A stretch of 64,000 nt of DNA from Gemmobacter caeni (GCF_003054195.1 NZ_QBKP01000003.1:340525-404524); one strand, 5' to 3'. Positions 37,944 through 46,820 are shown, counted from the first letter of the stretch. A program made the numbers and translations. Notes: a model not told the origin generated them from the sequence alone.

Positions 37944-38620
37944 TGGCGCTGGGACTTCTGGTTCTGGCACTGGGCGGGGGGCTGGTCTGGTTGGCCCTCC
38001 GTCTGTGCGCCGCCGCCCCTGTCCGCGCAGCCACGCGGGCAGGGTATTTCGATGCCGTCCTGCCGGGGCTTGAGGGCGCGCGGCGGGGCAGGGCACCCAC
38101 CGGCTTTCCCCGTTTGGCGGGCCGGATGGGCGGGCTTGAGCTGGACCTGCAAGTCGTGCCCGACAGCCTGACCTTCCGCAAACTGCCCGCGCTGTGGCTT
38201 CTGGTTACCGCGCTGGAGCCGCTGCCGCTGTCGCAACGCATCCAGCTGATGACCCGTCCGCGCGGGGTGGAGCCTTTCTCCAACATCGCGCGCCTTCCGG
38301 TGCAGACGGCTCTGCCGCCCGGATTTCCGGCCGATGCCATGCTGAAAAGCGAGGCACCGCTGACCGCGGACGAGGCCGCCCTGCTGCGCCTGCATCTGGA
38401 TCTGTTCGATGATCCGCGTGTGAAGGAACTGGTTCTCGCGCCGGAGGGGCTGCGGATCGTCTGGTTGGCTGACGAGGCGGAGCGTGGGCGCTATCTGCTG
38501 TTCCGCGAGGCCGAACTGGGGCAGGAGCAGCTGGCGCCGCACGCCCTCTCGCCCCTTGTGGCGCGGCTGCGGGCAATCCGGGCCGATATCCTGCGCGAAG
38601 GGATGCGGAAATGCGCCTGA
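37943..38620 (+). CDS. Hypothetical protein with N-terminal membrane anchor (225 aa)
   Basis: One hydrophobic segment at the N-terminus (LGLLVLALGGGLVWLALRL, about 3-22) is followed by a ~200-residue soluble part with no recognised domain. Its start overlaps the permease stop, and it overlaps the next gene by 10 bases, so it is in the same operon. The composition is leucine- and arginine-rich. Function unknown. Confidence 0.75.
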   Translation: MALGLLVLALGGGLVWLALRLCAAAPVRAATRAGYFDAVLPGLEGARRGRAPTGFPRLAGRMGGLELDLQVVPDSLTFRKLPALWLLVTALEPLPLSQRIQLMTRPRGVEPFSNIARLPVQTALPPGFPADAMLKSEAPLTADEAALLRLHLDLFDDPRVKELVLAPEGLRIVWLADEAERGRYLLFREAELGQEQLAPHALSPLVARLRAIRADILREGMRKCA

Positions 38621-38928
38621 CCCCGCCGCCGCCCGATCCGCGCAAGGTGCTGGCCGCCGCCATCATGCTTCCGGGCGCGGGGCAGGTCTGGAACGGCGAG
38701 CCGCAGCGCGGGCTGATTTTTCTGTTCTTCATCTTTCTTCTGGGCGGCTTCACGGCCTTCACCGCCGGACCCGACATCTCCTTTGTCGGCCGTTTTGCCG
38801 GCGGGTTTTTCGTCTGGGCCATGGCGATCATGGATGCCTATCGCCGCGCGCGGATTCGATTCGAGATCTGGCGCCATGCCAACCGGCAGGCTACCGCCGC
38901 GCGCGCAGGTGCCGAAACCGCATCGTAG
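38611..38928 (+). CDS. Small membrane protein (105 aa)
   Basis: The start LTPPPPDPRKVLAAAIMLPGAGQVWNGEPQRGLIFLFF resembles TM2/DUF5683-like proteins, with a GAGQ..NG....G turn before the first helix. Two hydrophobic segments lie at about 30-50 and 60-75, and the C-terminus is basic. It is the last gene of the permease operon. I do not recognise a function. Confidence 0.7.
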   Translation: MRLTPPPPDPRKVLAAAIMLPGAGQVWNGEPQRGLIFLFFIFLLGGFTAFTAGPDISFVGRFAGGFFVWAMAIMDAYRRARIRFEIWRHANRQATAARAGAETAS

Positions 38929-38992
38929 GACAATCCCGCTGCCGTTTTTTCGGGCGTGCCATTGCTGCGCGCCTCACGCGCTTGGCGAGTCG

Positions 38993-39129
38993 AAGAAAAA
39001 AATTTTCATCTAAAGCAAAAAACGCTTTGTGCGGCGGTCGGGGTGCGACAATCTGTGCAAACCGCGCGGCCGGGCAGGGAGCTGCCCGCCGGATCGGACG
39101 AAAGTCGATACCGCCCCGCATCGGGGCGG
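38993..39129 (+). promoter_or_regulatory. Leader region of permease 2: shared AT-rich motif and two GC hairpins
   Basis: AAGAAAAAAATTTTCATC (38993-39010) matches the mgsA/permease-1 upstream motif at 35468 in 17 of 18 bases. Two hairpins follow: CGGGCAG/CTGCCCG (39071-39088) and CCGCCCCG/CGGGGCGG (39111-39129). The second could also terminate the upstream operon. The leader before the ATG at 39208 would be long. Confidence 0.45.
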
Positions 39130-39207
39130 CTGCTTACAGGAACCGGCCGAAGGATCGCACGCAAGATGCGAGGCGCCGGGGCGAAACAGGGAACAGGGAG
39201 TATTCTC

Positions 39208-40890
39208 ATGGCTCAGGAGAAAGGCTCGGGCGAACTCGTTCGGGCACTTGACTGGAAAGGCGCCTTCTGGGTGGCGGCAGGTGTGCCGCCGCTGGTGCTG
39301 TTTTCCATCGGCGGGATTGCAGGCGTGGCCGGTAAGGCGGCTTTCGTCGTCTGGATGATCTCGATGGTGATGGGCTTTCTGCAAAGCTTCACCTACGCGG
39401 AAATGGCCGGCATGTTCGGCAACAAATCGGGCGGGGCCTCCGTCTATGGGGCAACGGCCTGGCTGCGCTATTCCAAGCTGATTGCGCCCTTGTCGGTGTG
39501 GTGCAACTGGTTTGCATGGTCGCCGGTGCTGTCGCTGGGCTGTGCCATCGCGGCGGGCTACATCCTCAACGCGCTGTTCCCCATTCCTGCGGCGGACAGT
39601 CAGGTCGTGCTGGACTGGATGGCCGCGAATGCGGGCAAGACGGCGGAGGATGCGGTTGCCGCACTGACGCCTGCGCTCCGCAACTGGGAAGCCTTCAGCA
39701 TCGGCATTCCGGGGCTGGGCAATCTGCACTTCAACTCGACCTTCGTGATCGGTGTGATCCTCATGCTGATCATCTTCGCGATCCAGCACAAGGGCATCGC
39801 CTCGACTGCGAAATCGCAGAAGGTGATGGCGCTGATCGTGCTGATCCCGCTTCTGCTGGTGGGCCTTGTGCCGATCCTGACCGGCGCGATCGACAGCATG
39901 AACGTCACCAACATCGTGCCGCCGACCGCCGCCTATTCGGGCGAGGATGGCGCCTGGGATATCGGTGGCTGGACGCTGTTCCTGGGGGCCATGTATATCG
40001 CCGCCTGGTCGACCTACGGCTTTGAAACCGCCGTCTGCTACACGGCCGAGTTCAAGGACCCGAGGACCGATACCTTCCGCGCGATCTTCTATTCCGGTCT
40101 GCTGTGCATCGTGTTCTTCTTCATGATCCCCTTCGCCTTCCAGGGCGTCCTGGGCACTAGTGGCATGCTGGCACCGGGGATCGTGGATGGCACCGGCATC
40201 GGCGAGGCGCTGGGGGGCATGGTCGGCGGGGGCCGCGTGGTGACGCAGATCTTCGTGATCCTGATGATCCTCGCGCTGTTCCTGGCCATCATGACCGCCA
40301 TGGCGGGGTCTTCGCGGACGCTCTATCAGGGCTCGCGCGATGGCTGGCTGCCGCGCTATCTGGGGCATGTGAACGAGCACGGCGCGCCGACCAGCGCGAT
40401 GTGGACCGACCTTGGCTTCAACGTCTTCCTTCTGGCGCTGGCCTCGGATGCGACGGGCTATTTCTATGTCCTCGCCATCTCGAACGTGGGCTACATCACC
40501 TTCAACTTCCTGAACCTGAACGCGGGCTGGATTCACCGGATCGACTCGGGCCACATGGAACGCCCGTGGAAGGCGCCGACCCTGCTGATCGGGGTGAACA
40601 CCTGCCTTGCCTTCGTGAACGCGCTGTTCCTTGGGGCCGGGGCGAAGGTCTGGGGTTACTCCAACGCCCTGATCTCGGGTGCCATCTTCGCGGCGCTGAT
40701 TCTGCCGGTGTTCTGGTTCCGCCATTACGTTCAGGACGGCGGCAAGTTCCCGAAGGAAGCCTACGAGGATCTGGGTCTGGCCGAGGGCGAACTGGGCGAA
40801 CGCAAGGCGGGGATACTGCCCTATGTCGCCCTGATCGCCGGGGTCTGCGTGGTGCTGTGGGCCAACTGGTTCTTCCAGCTGCCTGAATAA
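39208..40890 (+). CDS. APC-family amino acid/amine permease 2
   Basis: A 560-residue APC transporter with about 12-14 membrane segments. The start MAQEKGSGELVRALDWKGAFWVAAGVPPLVLFSIGGIAG and MYIAAWSTYGFETAVCYTAEFKDPRTDTFRAI fit the family. It is longer than permease 1, with an extra soluble loop near 130-170 (MAANAGKTAEDAVAALTPAL). ATG 39208 follows ACAGGGAG. It is separated from the previous operon by 279 bases and ends in a strong terminator. The substrate is unknown; a methylated amine or amino-acid derivative is likely from context. Confidence 0.83.
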   Translation: MAQEKGSGELVRALDWKGAFWVAAGVPPLVLFSIGGIAGVAGKAAFVVWMISMVMGFLQSFTYAEMAGMFGNKSGGASVYGATAWLRYSKLIAPLSVWCNWFAWSPVLSLGCAIAAGYILNALFPIPAADSQVVLDWMAANAGKTAEDAVAALTPALRNWEAFSIGIPGLGNLHFNSTFVIGVILMLIIFAIQHKGIASTAKSQKVMALIVLIPLLLVGLVPILTGAIDSMNVTNIVPPTAAYSGEDGAWDIGGWTLFLGAMYIAAWSTYGFETAVCYTAEFKDPRTDTFRAIFYSGLLCIVFFFMIPFAFQGVLGTSGMLAPGIVDGTGIGEALGGMVGGGRVVTQIFVILMILALFLAIMTAMAGSSRTLYQGSRDGWLPRYLGHVNEHGAPTSAMWTDLGFNVFLLALASDATGYFYVLAISNVGYITFNFLNLNAGWIHRIDSGHMERPWKAPTLLIGVNTCLAFVNALFLGAGAKVWGYSNALISGAIFAALILPVFWFRHYVQDGGKFPKEAYEDLGLAEGELGERKAGILPYVALIAGVCVVLWANWFFQLPE

Positions 40891-40910
40891 GCGGCAGGCA
40901 TGTCTGCGGG

Positions 40911-40936
40911 AAGGCGGGGCGGTTGCCCCGCCTTTT
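40911..40936 (+). terminator. Terminator of permease 2
   Basis: AAGGCGGGG and CCCCGCCTT form a 9-bp stem with a 6-base loop, ending in TTTT, 20 bases past the stop. Confidence 0.88.
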
Positions 40937-40973
40937 CCATTTCCGACCTGTTCAGGGGCAGCCGACAGGAAAA

Positions 40974-40988
40974 TTACCTAGCAGGAAA
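40974..40988. promoter_or_regulatory. Candidate operator upstream of dmmD
   Basis: TTACCTAGCAGGAAA resembles the tmm site TTTCCTGACAGGAAG with the same spacing. A second CAGGAAA lies 17 bases upstream (40965-40971). The region is AT-rich between the permease 2 terminator and dmmD. Confidence 0.45.
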
Positions 40989-41075
40989 GTTTTTTGCACA
41001 AGATTGTTGATTTTGGGGGCGAGTCGGTTTCAACTGTTGCCAACCATCAAGAACAGGCTCTGACAGGAGGACTGC

Positions 41076-42215
41076 ATGACCAATTCGTGGCGTTTCTCGA
41101 CGCTCGCCGACCGGCACCGCGCGCTCGGCTCCAACCTTGAAGACTGGAGCGGGATGGGCACCGCCTGGTCCTATGAAAAAGGCGACCCGGATGCCGAATA
41201 CATGGCCATCCGCACCAAGGCCGGACTCATGGATGTGTCGGGCCTGAAGAAGGTCCATATCACCGGCTCGGCAGCCAGCCATGTGATCGAACGCGCGACC
41301 ACCCGGAACGTCGAAAAGATCATGCCCGGCCGGTCCGTCTATGCGACCATGCTGAACGACGGCGGCAAGTTCGTCGACGACTGCGTGATCTACCGCACCG
41401 GCCCGAATGCCTTCATGGTGGTGCATGGCTCCGGTCAGGGGCATGAACAGCTGACCATGGCCGCCACCGGCCGCGATGTCGCGATCCGCTTTGATGACAA
41501 CCTGCACGACCTGTCGCTGCAGGGCCCGCTGGCGGTGGACTATCTGGAAAAGCATGTGCCGGGTATTCGCCAGCTTGGCTACTTCAGCCATATGCAGACC
41601 TCGCTGTTCGGCAAGCCCGCGATGATCTCGCGCACCGGCTACACCGGCGAGCGCGGGTATGAGCTGTTCGTGCGCGGGCAGGATGCGCCGATGGTCTGGG
41701 ATCGCATTCTGGAAGAAGGCGCCGACATGGGGATTATCCCCTGCCGGTTCACCACGCTGGATATGCTGCGGACCGAAAGCTACCTGCTGTTCTTCCCCTA
41801 TGACAATTCCGAGATGTATCCGTTCGACGACCAGCCGGGCGGTGATACACTGTGGGAACTGGGGCTGGACTTCACCGTCTCGCCGGGCAAGCAGGGCTTC
41901 CGGGGGGCGGAAGAACATTACCGCCTGAAGGGCAAGGAGCGCTTCAAGATCTGGGGTCTGAAGCTGGAAGGCAAGAACGTCCCCGGCAATGGTGCGCCGG
42001 TCTATCGTGGCAGCCAGAAGGTTGGTGTCGTGACGCAGGCGATGTATTCGCCGCTGAACGACTGGACGGTGGCCATCGCCCGTCTGCCGGTCGATTGCGC
42101 CAATGAAGGGACGAAGCTGACCGTCAACTGCGCCACCCATGGCGAGATCGGGGCGACGACCCATTCGATGCCGTTCTTCGATCCCGACAAGAAGCGCCGC
42201 ACCGCGAAGGGCTGA
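41076..42215 (+). CDS. dmmD: Dimethylamine monooxygenase-associated GcvT-like protein DmmD
   Basis: A 379-residue aminomethyltransferase-family (GcvT) protein. Motifs are GLMDVSGLKKVHITGSAASHVIER, VYATMLNDGGKFVDDCVIYR, SLQGPLAVDYLE and ISRTGYTGERGYELFV. In the heme-dependent oxidative N-demethylase system the matching subunit binds tetrahydrofolate and can take up the released formaldehyde as methylene-THF. It heads dmmD-dmmA-dmmB-dmmC, with ACAGGAGG before the ATG. Confidence 0.88.
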   Translation: MTNSWRFSTLADRHRALGSNLEDWSGMGTAWSYEKGDPDAEYMAIRTKAGLMDVSGLKKVHITGSAASHVIERATTRNVEKIMPGRSVYATMLNDGGKFVDDCVIYRTGPNAFMVVHGSGQGHEQLTMAATGRDVAIRFDDNLHDLSLQGPLAVDYLEKHVPGIRQLGYFSHMQTSLFGKPAMISRTGYTGERGYELFVRGQDAPMVWDRILEEGADMGIIPCRFTTLDMLRTESYLLFFPYDNSEMYPFDDQPGGDTLWELGLDFTVSPGKQGFRGAEEHYRLKGKERFKIWGLKLEGKNVPGNGAPVYRGSQKVGVVTQAMYSPLNDWTVAIARLPVDCANEGTKLTVNCATHGEIGATTHSMPFFDPDKKRRTAKG

Positions 42216-42260
42216 ACCCCGGTATCCCCCCGGCTCCTCCGGCGTCAGGCGCGAACGGCG

Positions 42261-42301
42261 CCGGCGGAGCCTCCGGCGGGGATATTTGGCCCAAGGTAAA
42301 A
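42261..42301 (+). repeat. Intergenic repeat, copy C
   Basis: CGGCGGAGCCTCCGGCGGGG then ATATTTGGCCCAAGGTAAAA. It matches copy D at 46.8 kb over GCCTCCGGCGGGGATATTT. It lies between dmmD and dmmA, just before the dmmA ribosome site, so it is likely transcribed inside the operon. Confidence 0.7.
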
Positions 42302-42320
42302 GCAGCAGGTGAAGACACAC

Positions 42321-42929
42321 ATGAGCAAGACCGATTTCGGACCTTCGATCAAGTCACGCCCCGTCTATGGCGTGCTGACGCCGCGTCCCGGCTCCAGCCA
42401 TCTGATCGTGGCGGACGGCGAGGGCGGTGCGGCGGTGGAGGCGCTGTTCGCGCAGGCGCCCGAGATGAAAGCGAAAGCGCATCTGATCTATATCCCCGGC
42501 GCCAATGGCACCGACATGAGCACGGCGATGGCCGCCCTGGGCGCCGGACAGTATAACCGCGCGCCGACCTATGCCTCGGTCCGTTCCCGCATCGTCAAGG
42601 TGCTGGGCGACGGCCATATGGGCCTGCAGGTCTATGCGACCGGCACCGAAAGCCTGATGGGGCAGGTGCAGCGCGACGCGATGGAGGCCGGGCTGCCGCA
42701 TGACGCGGTGCAGACCGAACATCGCGGCTCGCTGGCCCGGCGGGTGCAATGCGTGCATTGCAAGGGCATCACCGAGAATGTGACGACCGATCCCTTCGTC
42801 TGTTCGCATTGCGGGCTGAACCTTTTCGTGCGCGACCATTACTCGCGCCGTCTGGCCGCCTTTCAGGGCGTGAACATCGACGCGGAAGACCCCGGTGAGG
42901 TTCCGCCTGCCGAGGAGCGTTTCAAATGA
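42321..42929 (+). CDS. dmmA: Dimethylamine monooxygenase subunit DmmA
   Basis: A 202-residue protein with no enzymatic fold recognised but a clear zinc-ribbon-like pair near the C-terminus: CVHCKGITENVTTDPFVCSHCG (two CxxC). The start MSKTDFGPSIKSRPVYGVL and its place after dmmD fit DmmA, the small subunit needed for dimethylamine oxidation. AGGTGAAG precedes ATG 42321; an in-frame GTG at 42309 would add four residues. Its stop overlaps the dmmB start (ATGA). Confidence 0.88.
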   Translation: MSKTDFGPSIKSRPVYGVLTPRPGSSHLIVADGEGGAAVEALFAQAPEMKAKAHLIYIPGANGTDMSTAMAALGAGQYNRAPTYASVRSRIVKVLGDGHMGLQVYATGTESLMGQVQRDAMEAGLPHDAVQTEHRGSLARRVQCVHCKGITENVTTDPFVCSHCGLNLFVRDHYSRRLAAFQGVNIDAEDPGEVPPAEERFK

Positions 42930-43891
42930 GTGTGGGGGCAGCGAAAATTCCGGTCGTCGTGACCGAGGTGGTCGAGGTCAACAGCCTGATCAAACGCTTC
43001 CGCTTCGTGCGCGAGGACGGCGGGCAGATGCCCGGCTTTTCCGGCGGCGCGCATACGGTGGTGGAAATGGACGATGCCGGAACCCGGCGTCTGAACCCCT
43101 ATTCGCTGATGTCCGATCCGGGCGACCGTTCGGGCTATGAAATCTCGGTCCGGCGCGACGATACGGGGCGGGGCGGTTCGGCCTATATGCACCGCGAGGT
43201 GCGGCCGGGGATGAAGATGCTGATTTCCCCGCCGGTGAACCTGTTCGGGCTGGATCTGCGGGCGAAGAAACATCTGATGATCGCGGGCGGCATCGGTATC
43301 ACGCCGTTCCTCGCGCAGATGGCGCAGCTTGATGCGATGGGCGCGCGGTTCGAACTGCATTACGCCGCCCGCGACCGCGAGCTGGGCGCCTATATGCCGG
43401 AGCTTTCGGCGCGCTATGGCGACCGGGTGCACCGCTATTATGATGCCGAGGGGCAGGCGATTGACCTGACCACATTGCTGGCCGGGCAGCCGCTGGGCAC
43501 GCATCTTTACGTCTGCGGCCCGAAGGGCATGATCGGCTGGGTTCTGAAAACCGCCGCCGATCTGGGCTGGCCTGCCGGGGCGGTGCATTCCGAGGAATTC
43601 CTCGCCCCGCCCGTCGGCGTGCCTTTCACCGTGGAATTGGCGGCCAGCGGCAAGACCATCACCGTCGGCGCCGCGCAATCGCTGCTGGAAGCCATCGAGG
43701 CGGCCGGGGTCGATGCACCCTATCTGTGCCGGGGCGGGGCCTGTGGCCAGTGTGAAACCCATGTCATCGCCTGCGAGGGCGAGATCGAGCACAACGACCA
43801 TTGGCTGACCGATGACCAGAAGGCGGGCTGCCGCCATATCATGCCCTGCGTCTCGCGCTTCAAGGGCGCGAAGCTTGTGCTGGAACGCTAG
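42926..43891 (+). CDS. dmmB: Dimethylamine monooxygenase reductase subunit DmmB
   Basis: A 321-residue PDR/VanB-type reductase. It has an N-terminal flavin domain (RRLNPYSLMSDP), an NAD(P)H domain (LMIAGGIGITPFLAQMAQL, YVCGPKGMI) and a C-terminal plant-type 2Fe-2S domain (CRGGACGQCETHV then a fourth Cys in MPCVSR). It should pass electrons from NADPH to the heme subunit DmmC. Confidence 0.92.
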   Translation: MSVGAAKIPVVVTEVVEVNSLIKRFRFVREDGGQMPGFSGGAHTVVEMDDAGTRRLNPYSLMSDPGDRSGYEISVRRDDTGRGGSAYMHREVRPGMKMLISPPVNLFGLDLRAKKHLMIAGGIGITPFLAQMAQLDAMGARFELHYAARDRELGAYMPELSARYGDRVHRYYDAEGQAIDLTTLLAGQPLGTHLYVCGPKGMIGWVLKTAADLGWPAGAVHSEEFLAPPVGVPFTVELAASGKTITVGAAQSLLEAIEAAGVDAPYLCRGGACGQCETHVIACEGEIEHNDHWLTDDQKAGCRHIMPCVSRFKGAKLVLER

Positions 43892-43900
43892 GAGACCGCG

Positions 43901-44950
43901 ATGAGCCTCGACGATTTCTTCCACGATGAGACCTTCTTCGGCGATTACACCTTCAAGAACTCGCCGCGCGCCATCAAGCGCTTTCCCTTCCCGTTCCCCG
44001 AAGACGACTACATGTATTCGGTGAACATGGAGCCGCATGTGCCGGGCCGTCCCGGCTCGGTCTTCGAACATACGTTCGATGTCGACGAGCATTATGTGGC
44101 CGAGATGCGCGACCGCGCCCGCGTGCTGCGCGACGATCCGCTGCGCTGCCAGTCGCTGCCGCATATGACGCTGGCGGGCTGGGATCTGCTGGAGCTGATC
44201 ATGGAAAGCTTCGCGCGGGATTATCCGCAGTGGTTTTCGCTGACGAAGAACGGCAATCAGTGGCACTGGATCAACCGGCCGCTGAACATCGACCAGAAGT
44301 TCACCTTCCTCGACGAATCCACGCTGCCCTATGGGCCGATGGAATACATCACCCGGCAGGCGCAGGGCGATTTCACGCTTCAGGACCAGCGCAACGACAA
44401 TCTGTGGATCGAGGCGGGCATGGTGACGACCCAGGCCGACTGGAGCCTGGATTTCGACATCGGGATGAGCTTTCACGAATGGCACGCGCCGGTTCCGAAG
44501 GCGCATGAGATGGGCGTGTTCGACCGGGCGCTGAAATTCCTGCTGCAACTTCAGCATGGCGCGCCGGTGCGGCGCTTCAACTGGACCATGACGGTCGATC
44601 CGCTGCTGGACACCAGCCCCGAGAATTATCCCAAATGGGGGCCGGGCAAGACGACGCTGACGAAGGAAAACATCGGCCAGCGTCAGCATCTGCGGGTGGA
44701 ATTGCAGACGCTGTTCCGGCTGCCGCGCTCGAATGCCATTGCCTTCCCGATCCGCTGCTATCTGTGCAGCTTCGAGGATCTGGTGACGCAGCCGAAATGG
44801 GCGCGCCGCCTGCACCGCGTCGTGCGTGACCTGCCGGATGAGCTGGCGACCTACAAGGGCTTCATCCGCAACCGGCCGCTGATGGTGGATTACCTGTCGC
44901 AGTTCGACGACGGCGCGCCGACCTCGCCGGGCTGGTGGCCCGACGAGTAA
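43901..44950 (+). CDS. dmmC: Dimethylamine monooxygenase heme subunit DmmC (HODM alpha-like)
   Basis: A 349-residue DUF3445 / heme-dependent oxidative N-demethylase alpha-subunit-like protein, a PAS-fold heme enzyme in the characterised case. The N-terminus RFPFPFPEDDYMYSVNMEPHV, and RQHLRVELQTLFRLPRSNAIAFPIRCYLCSFEDLV near 265-300, are the conserved blocks. It should carry out O2-dependent demethylation of dimethylamine to methylamine. GGAG precedes the ATG. It is the last gene of dmmDABC and convergent with the XRE-cupin gene. Confidence 0.92.
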   Translation: MSLDDFFHDETFFGDYTFKNSPRAIKRFPFPFPEDDYMYSVNMEPHVPGRPGSVFEHTFDVDEHYVAEMRDRARVLRDDPLRCQSLPHMTLAGWDLLELIMESFARDYPQWFSLTKNGNQWHWINRPLNIDQKFTFLDESTLPYGPMEYITRQAQGDFTLQDQRNDNLWIEAGMVTTQADWSLDFDIGMSFHEWHAPVPKAHEMGVFDRALKFLLQLQHGAPVRRFNWTMTVDPLLDTSPENYPKWGPGKTTLTKENIGQRQHLRVELQTLFRLPRSNAIAFPIRCYLCSFEDLVTQPKWARRLHRVVRDLPDELATYKGFIRNRPLMVDYLSQFDDGAPTSPGWWPDE

Positions 44951-44957
44951 GGCTGCC

Positions 44958-45656
44958 TCAGGGCTGCGGGTAAGAGATGACCGACAGATAGCGGGCCGGC
45001 AGTTTCACCAGAACCTCCGGCCCGTGTGGGGCATCGGCATCGAAGAACAGACTGTCGCCGGGCTGCATGTGGAACAGCTGGTCGCCGTGGCGATACATCA
45101 CCTCGCCTTCCAGCATGTACAGCAGCTCCACGCCGTCATGCTGGAAAGTGGGGAAGGTGTCGGATTCCTCGGTCAGCGTGATCAGATAGGGTTCGACCAG
45201 AACCCCCGAGGAATTGGAGCCGATATGGCCGAGGAGATTGTACTGATGCCCCGCACGGGTGCCGCGCCGCTCGATCTCGATATGGTCGCCGGCCTTCACA
45301 TGCTGGACCTCGCGGCGTTCCTCGAACCGGCGGAAGAAGCTGGTGATCGGGGTGGAAAAGGCGTGGCTGAGAATTTGCAGCGTGGTCAGAGAGGGCGAGG
45401 TGATGCCATTCTCGATCTTCGACAGCATGCCGATGGACAACCCGGTGACCTGAGCCAGATCGGCGACGGTCATCCCCTGCTGGCGGCGGAAGGCGCGGAC
45501 CTCGCGGCCGATGGCGGCCTCAAGGTTGCGGTCGGCCACTTCGCGCAGACGGTGCGGGTCTTGTTCGAAGGCGGGCTTGAGCCGGGCCAGGGCCGCGGCA
45601 CCGTTGCTGTCAGGCAGGGCGTGTTCGTCGGGGGTTTCCGTGGAACTGTCAGTCAT
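44958..45656 (-). CDS. XRE-family regulator with C-terminal cupin
   Basis: A 232-residue regulator. The HTH_3 domain is at about 45-105 (IGREVRAFRRQQGMTVADLAQVTGLSIGMLSKIENGITSPSLTTLQILSHAF), and the cupin at about 150-228 (HDGVELLYMLEGEVMYRHGDQLFHMQPGDSLFFDADAPHGP). Such proteins sense small molecules through the cupin and often control amine or amino-acid catabolism. It diverges from a GlxA-type regulator with a perfect 16-base palindrome between them. It is a candidate controller of the island. Confidence 0.9.
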   Translation of the reverse strand: MTDSSTETPDEHALPDSNGAAALARLKPAFEQDPHRLREVADRNLEAAIGREVRAFRRQQGMTVADLAQVTGLSIGMLSKIENGITSPSLTTLQILSHAFSTPITSFFRRFEERREVQHVKAGDHIEIERRGTRAGHQYNLLGHIGSNSSGVLVEPYLITLTEESDTFPTFQHDGVELLYMLEGEVMYRHGDQLFHMQPGDSLFFDADAPHGPEVLVKLPARYLSVISYPQP

Positions 45657-45683
45657 CAGGCACCTTCTACGAATAACGGCTGG

Positions 45684-45699
45684 TTTCACTATAGTGAAA
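45684..45699. promoter_or_regulatory. Palindromic operator between the two regulators
   Basis: TTTCACTATAGTGAAA is a perfect 16-base palindrome, 27 bases before the XRE-cupin start and 34 before the GlxA-type start. It probably serves autoregulation by one of the two. Confidence 0.6.
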
Positions 45700-45733
45700 A
45701 AATCATGGGTTCAACGAAAATAATGAGGGCATG

Positions 45734-46741
45734 ATGGCACAAGCTGCGGTTCCGGCCCGACTGGGCTTTCTGCTGATGGAGGGCTTTCCGATGGCCTGCC
45801 TGACCTCGGCCATTGAACCCCTGCGCGCGGCGAATGAAATCACCGGGCGGCGCGAGTTCCAGTGGCGGCTGGTGGGCGAGGACGGCACGCCCGTCCGGTC
45901 ATCGGCCGAGGTGCGGTTTGATCCCGACATGGCGCTGGCCGATGCCGAGGGCTTAGATTACCTGATGGTGCTGGCAAGCCCCACTTCGCGGTTTGAAAAT
46001 CCGCGCCGGGCCTACGGGCAACTGCGCTGGCTGGATCGGTCGGGGATCGTGCTGGGTGGCTTTTCCGGCGGGATCTTTCCGCTGGCAAGATCCGGGTTGA
46101 TGGAGGGCTACCGCTGTTCGGTCCACTGGTGCTACGAGGCGGCGTTCAAGGCGGAATTCCCCGAGATCACAGCCAGCGGCAGCGCCATCCTGCGCGACCG
46201 GCGCCGCTATACCGTATCGGGCGCGGGGGCGGTGTTCGACCTGATGCTGCGGCTGATCGAGGAGCGGCTGGGCCGTGACGCGATGACCGAGGTGGCTTGC
46301 TGGTTCCAGCATCCCTTCGTGCGGGACGAGGACGCCAGCCAGAAGGTGCCGGTGGCAAAGCTTGGCGGCACCGATGACATGCTGCCCGGCCCGATCCGCG
46401 AGGCGATCCGCATCTTCGCGGAACATATCGAAGATCCGATCCAGATTTCCGATGTGGCTTCGGCGGTGGATCTGTCGGAACGGCATCTGGAACGTTGCTT
46501 CAAACAGGCGACGGGGCAAAGCCCGCTGAAATACTATCGCCTGATGCGGTTGAAGAAGGCGCGGCAGCGGGTGCTTTATTCTACCGATACCATCACCGAG
46601 ATTGCGCAGAGTGTGGGCTACGCCAGTTCCACCCCCATGGCGCGGCATTATGCGGAGGCTTTCGGGGTGAACCCGCATGACGAGCGGCGGCGGCTGAACG
46701 GGCTGCGCGGTCTGGCAGGGGCCATGCCGCCGCGCGACTGA
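45734..46741 (+). CDS. GlxA/GbdR-type AraC-family regulator
   Basis: A 335-residue regulator with an N-terminal DJ-1/PfpI-like domain (ARLGFLLMEGFPMACLTSAIEPLRAANEI) and a C-terminal AraC DNA-binding domain (VDLSERHLERCFKQATGQSPLKYYRLMRLKKARQRVLYSTDTITEIAQSVGYAS). Relatives control betaine, carnitine or arginine catabolism. ATG 45734 sits 4 bases from GAGGG; 45731 is an alternative. It is near the centre of the methylated-amine island, so it may activate part of it. Confidence 0.9.
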   Translation: MAQAAVPARLGFLLMEGFPMACLTSAIEPLRAANEITGRREFQWRLVGEDGTPVRSSAEVRFDPDMALADAEGLDYLMVLASPTSRFENPRRAYGQLRWLDRSGIVLGGFSGGIFPLARSGLMEGYRCSVHWCYEAAFKAEFPEITASGSAILRDRRRYTVSGAGAVFDLMLRLIEERLGRDAMTEVACWFQHPFVRDEDASQKVPVAKLGGTDDMLPGPIREAIRIFAEHIEDPIQISDVASAVDLSERHLERCFKQATGQSPLKYYRLMRLKKARQRVLYSTDTITEIAQSVGYASSTPMARHYAEAFGVNPHDERRRLNGLRGLAGAMPPRD

Positions 46742-46820
46742 ACGTTGTTAAATTGAGCGCGGCCCGGTGGGCCGCGCGCGCCTGCGTCTCGCCGACCGGG
46801 CTGCGCCCGGATCGGCTCGG

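Noticed and set aside
38956..39207. 84-codon N-terminal extension of permease 2
   Set aside because: It reads through the AT-rich motif and two GC hairpins and is Arg-rich; the family start at 39208 has a ribosome site.
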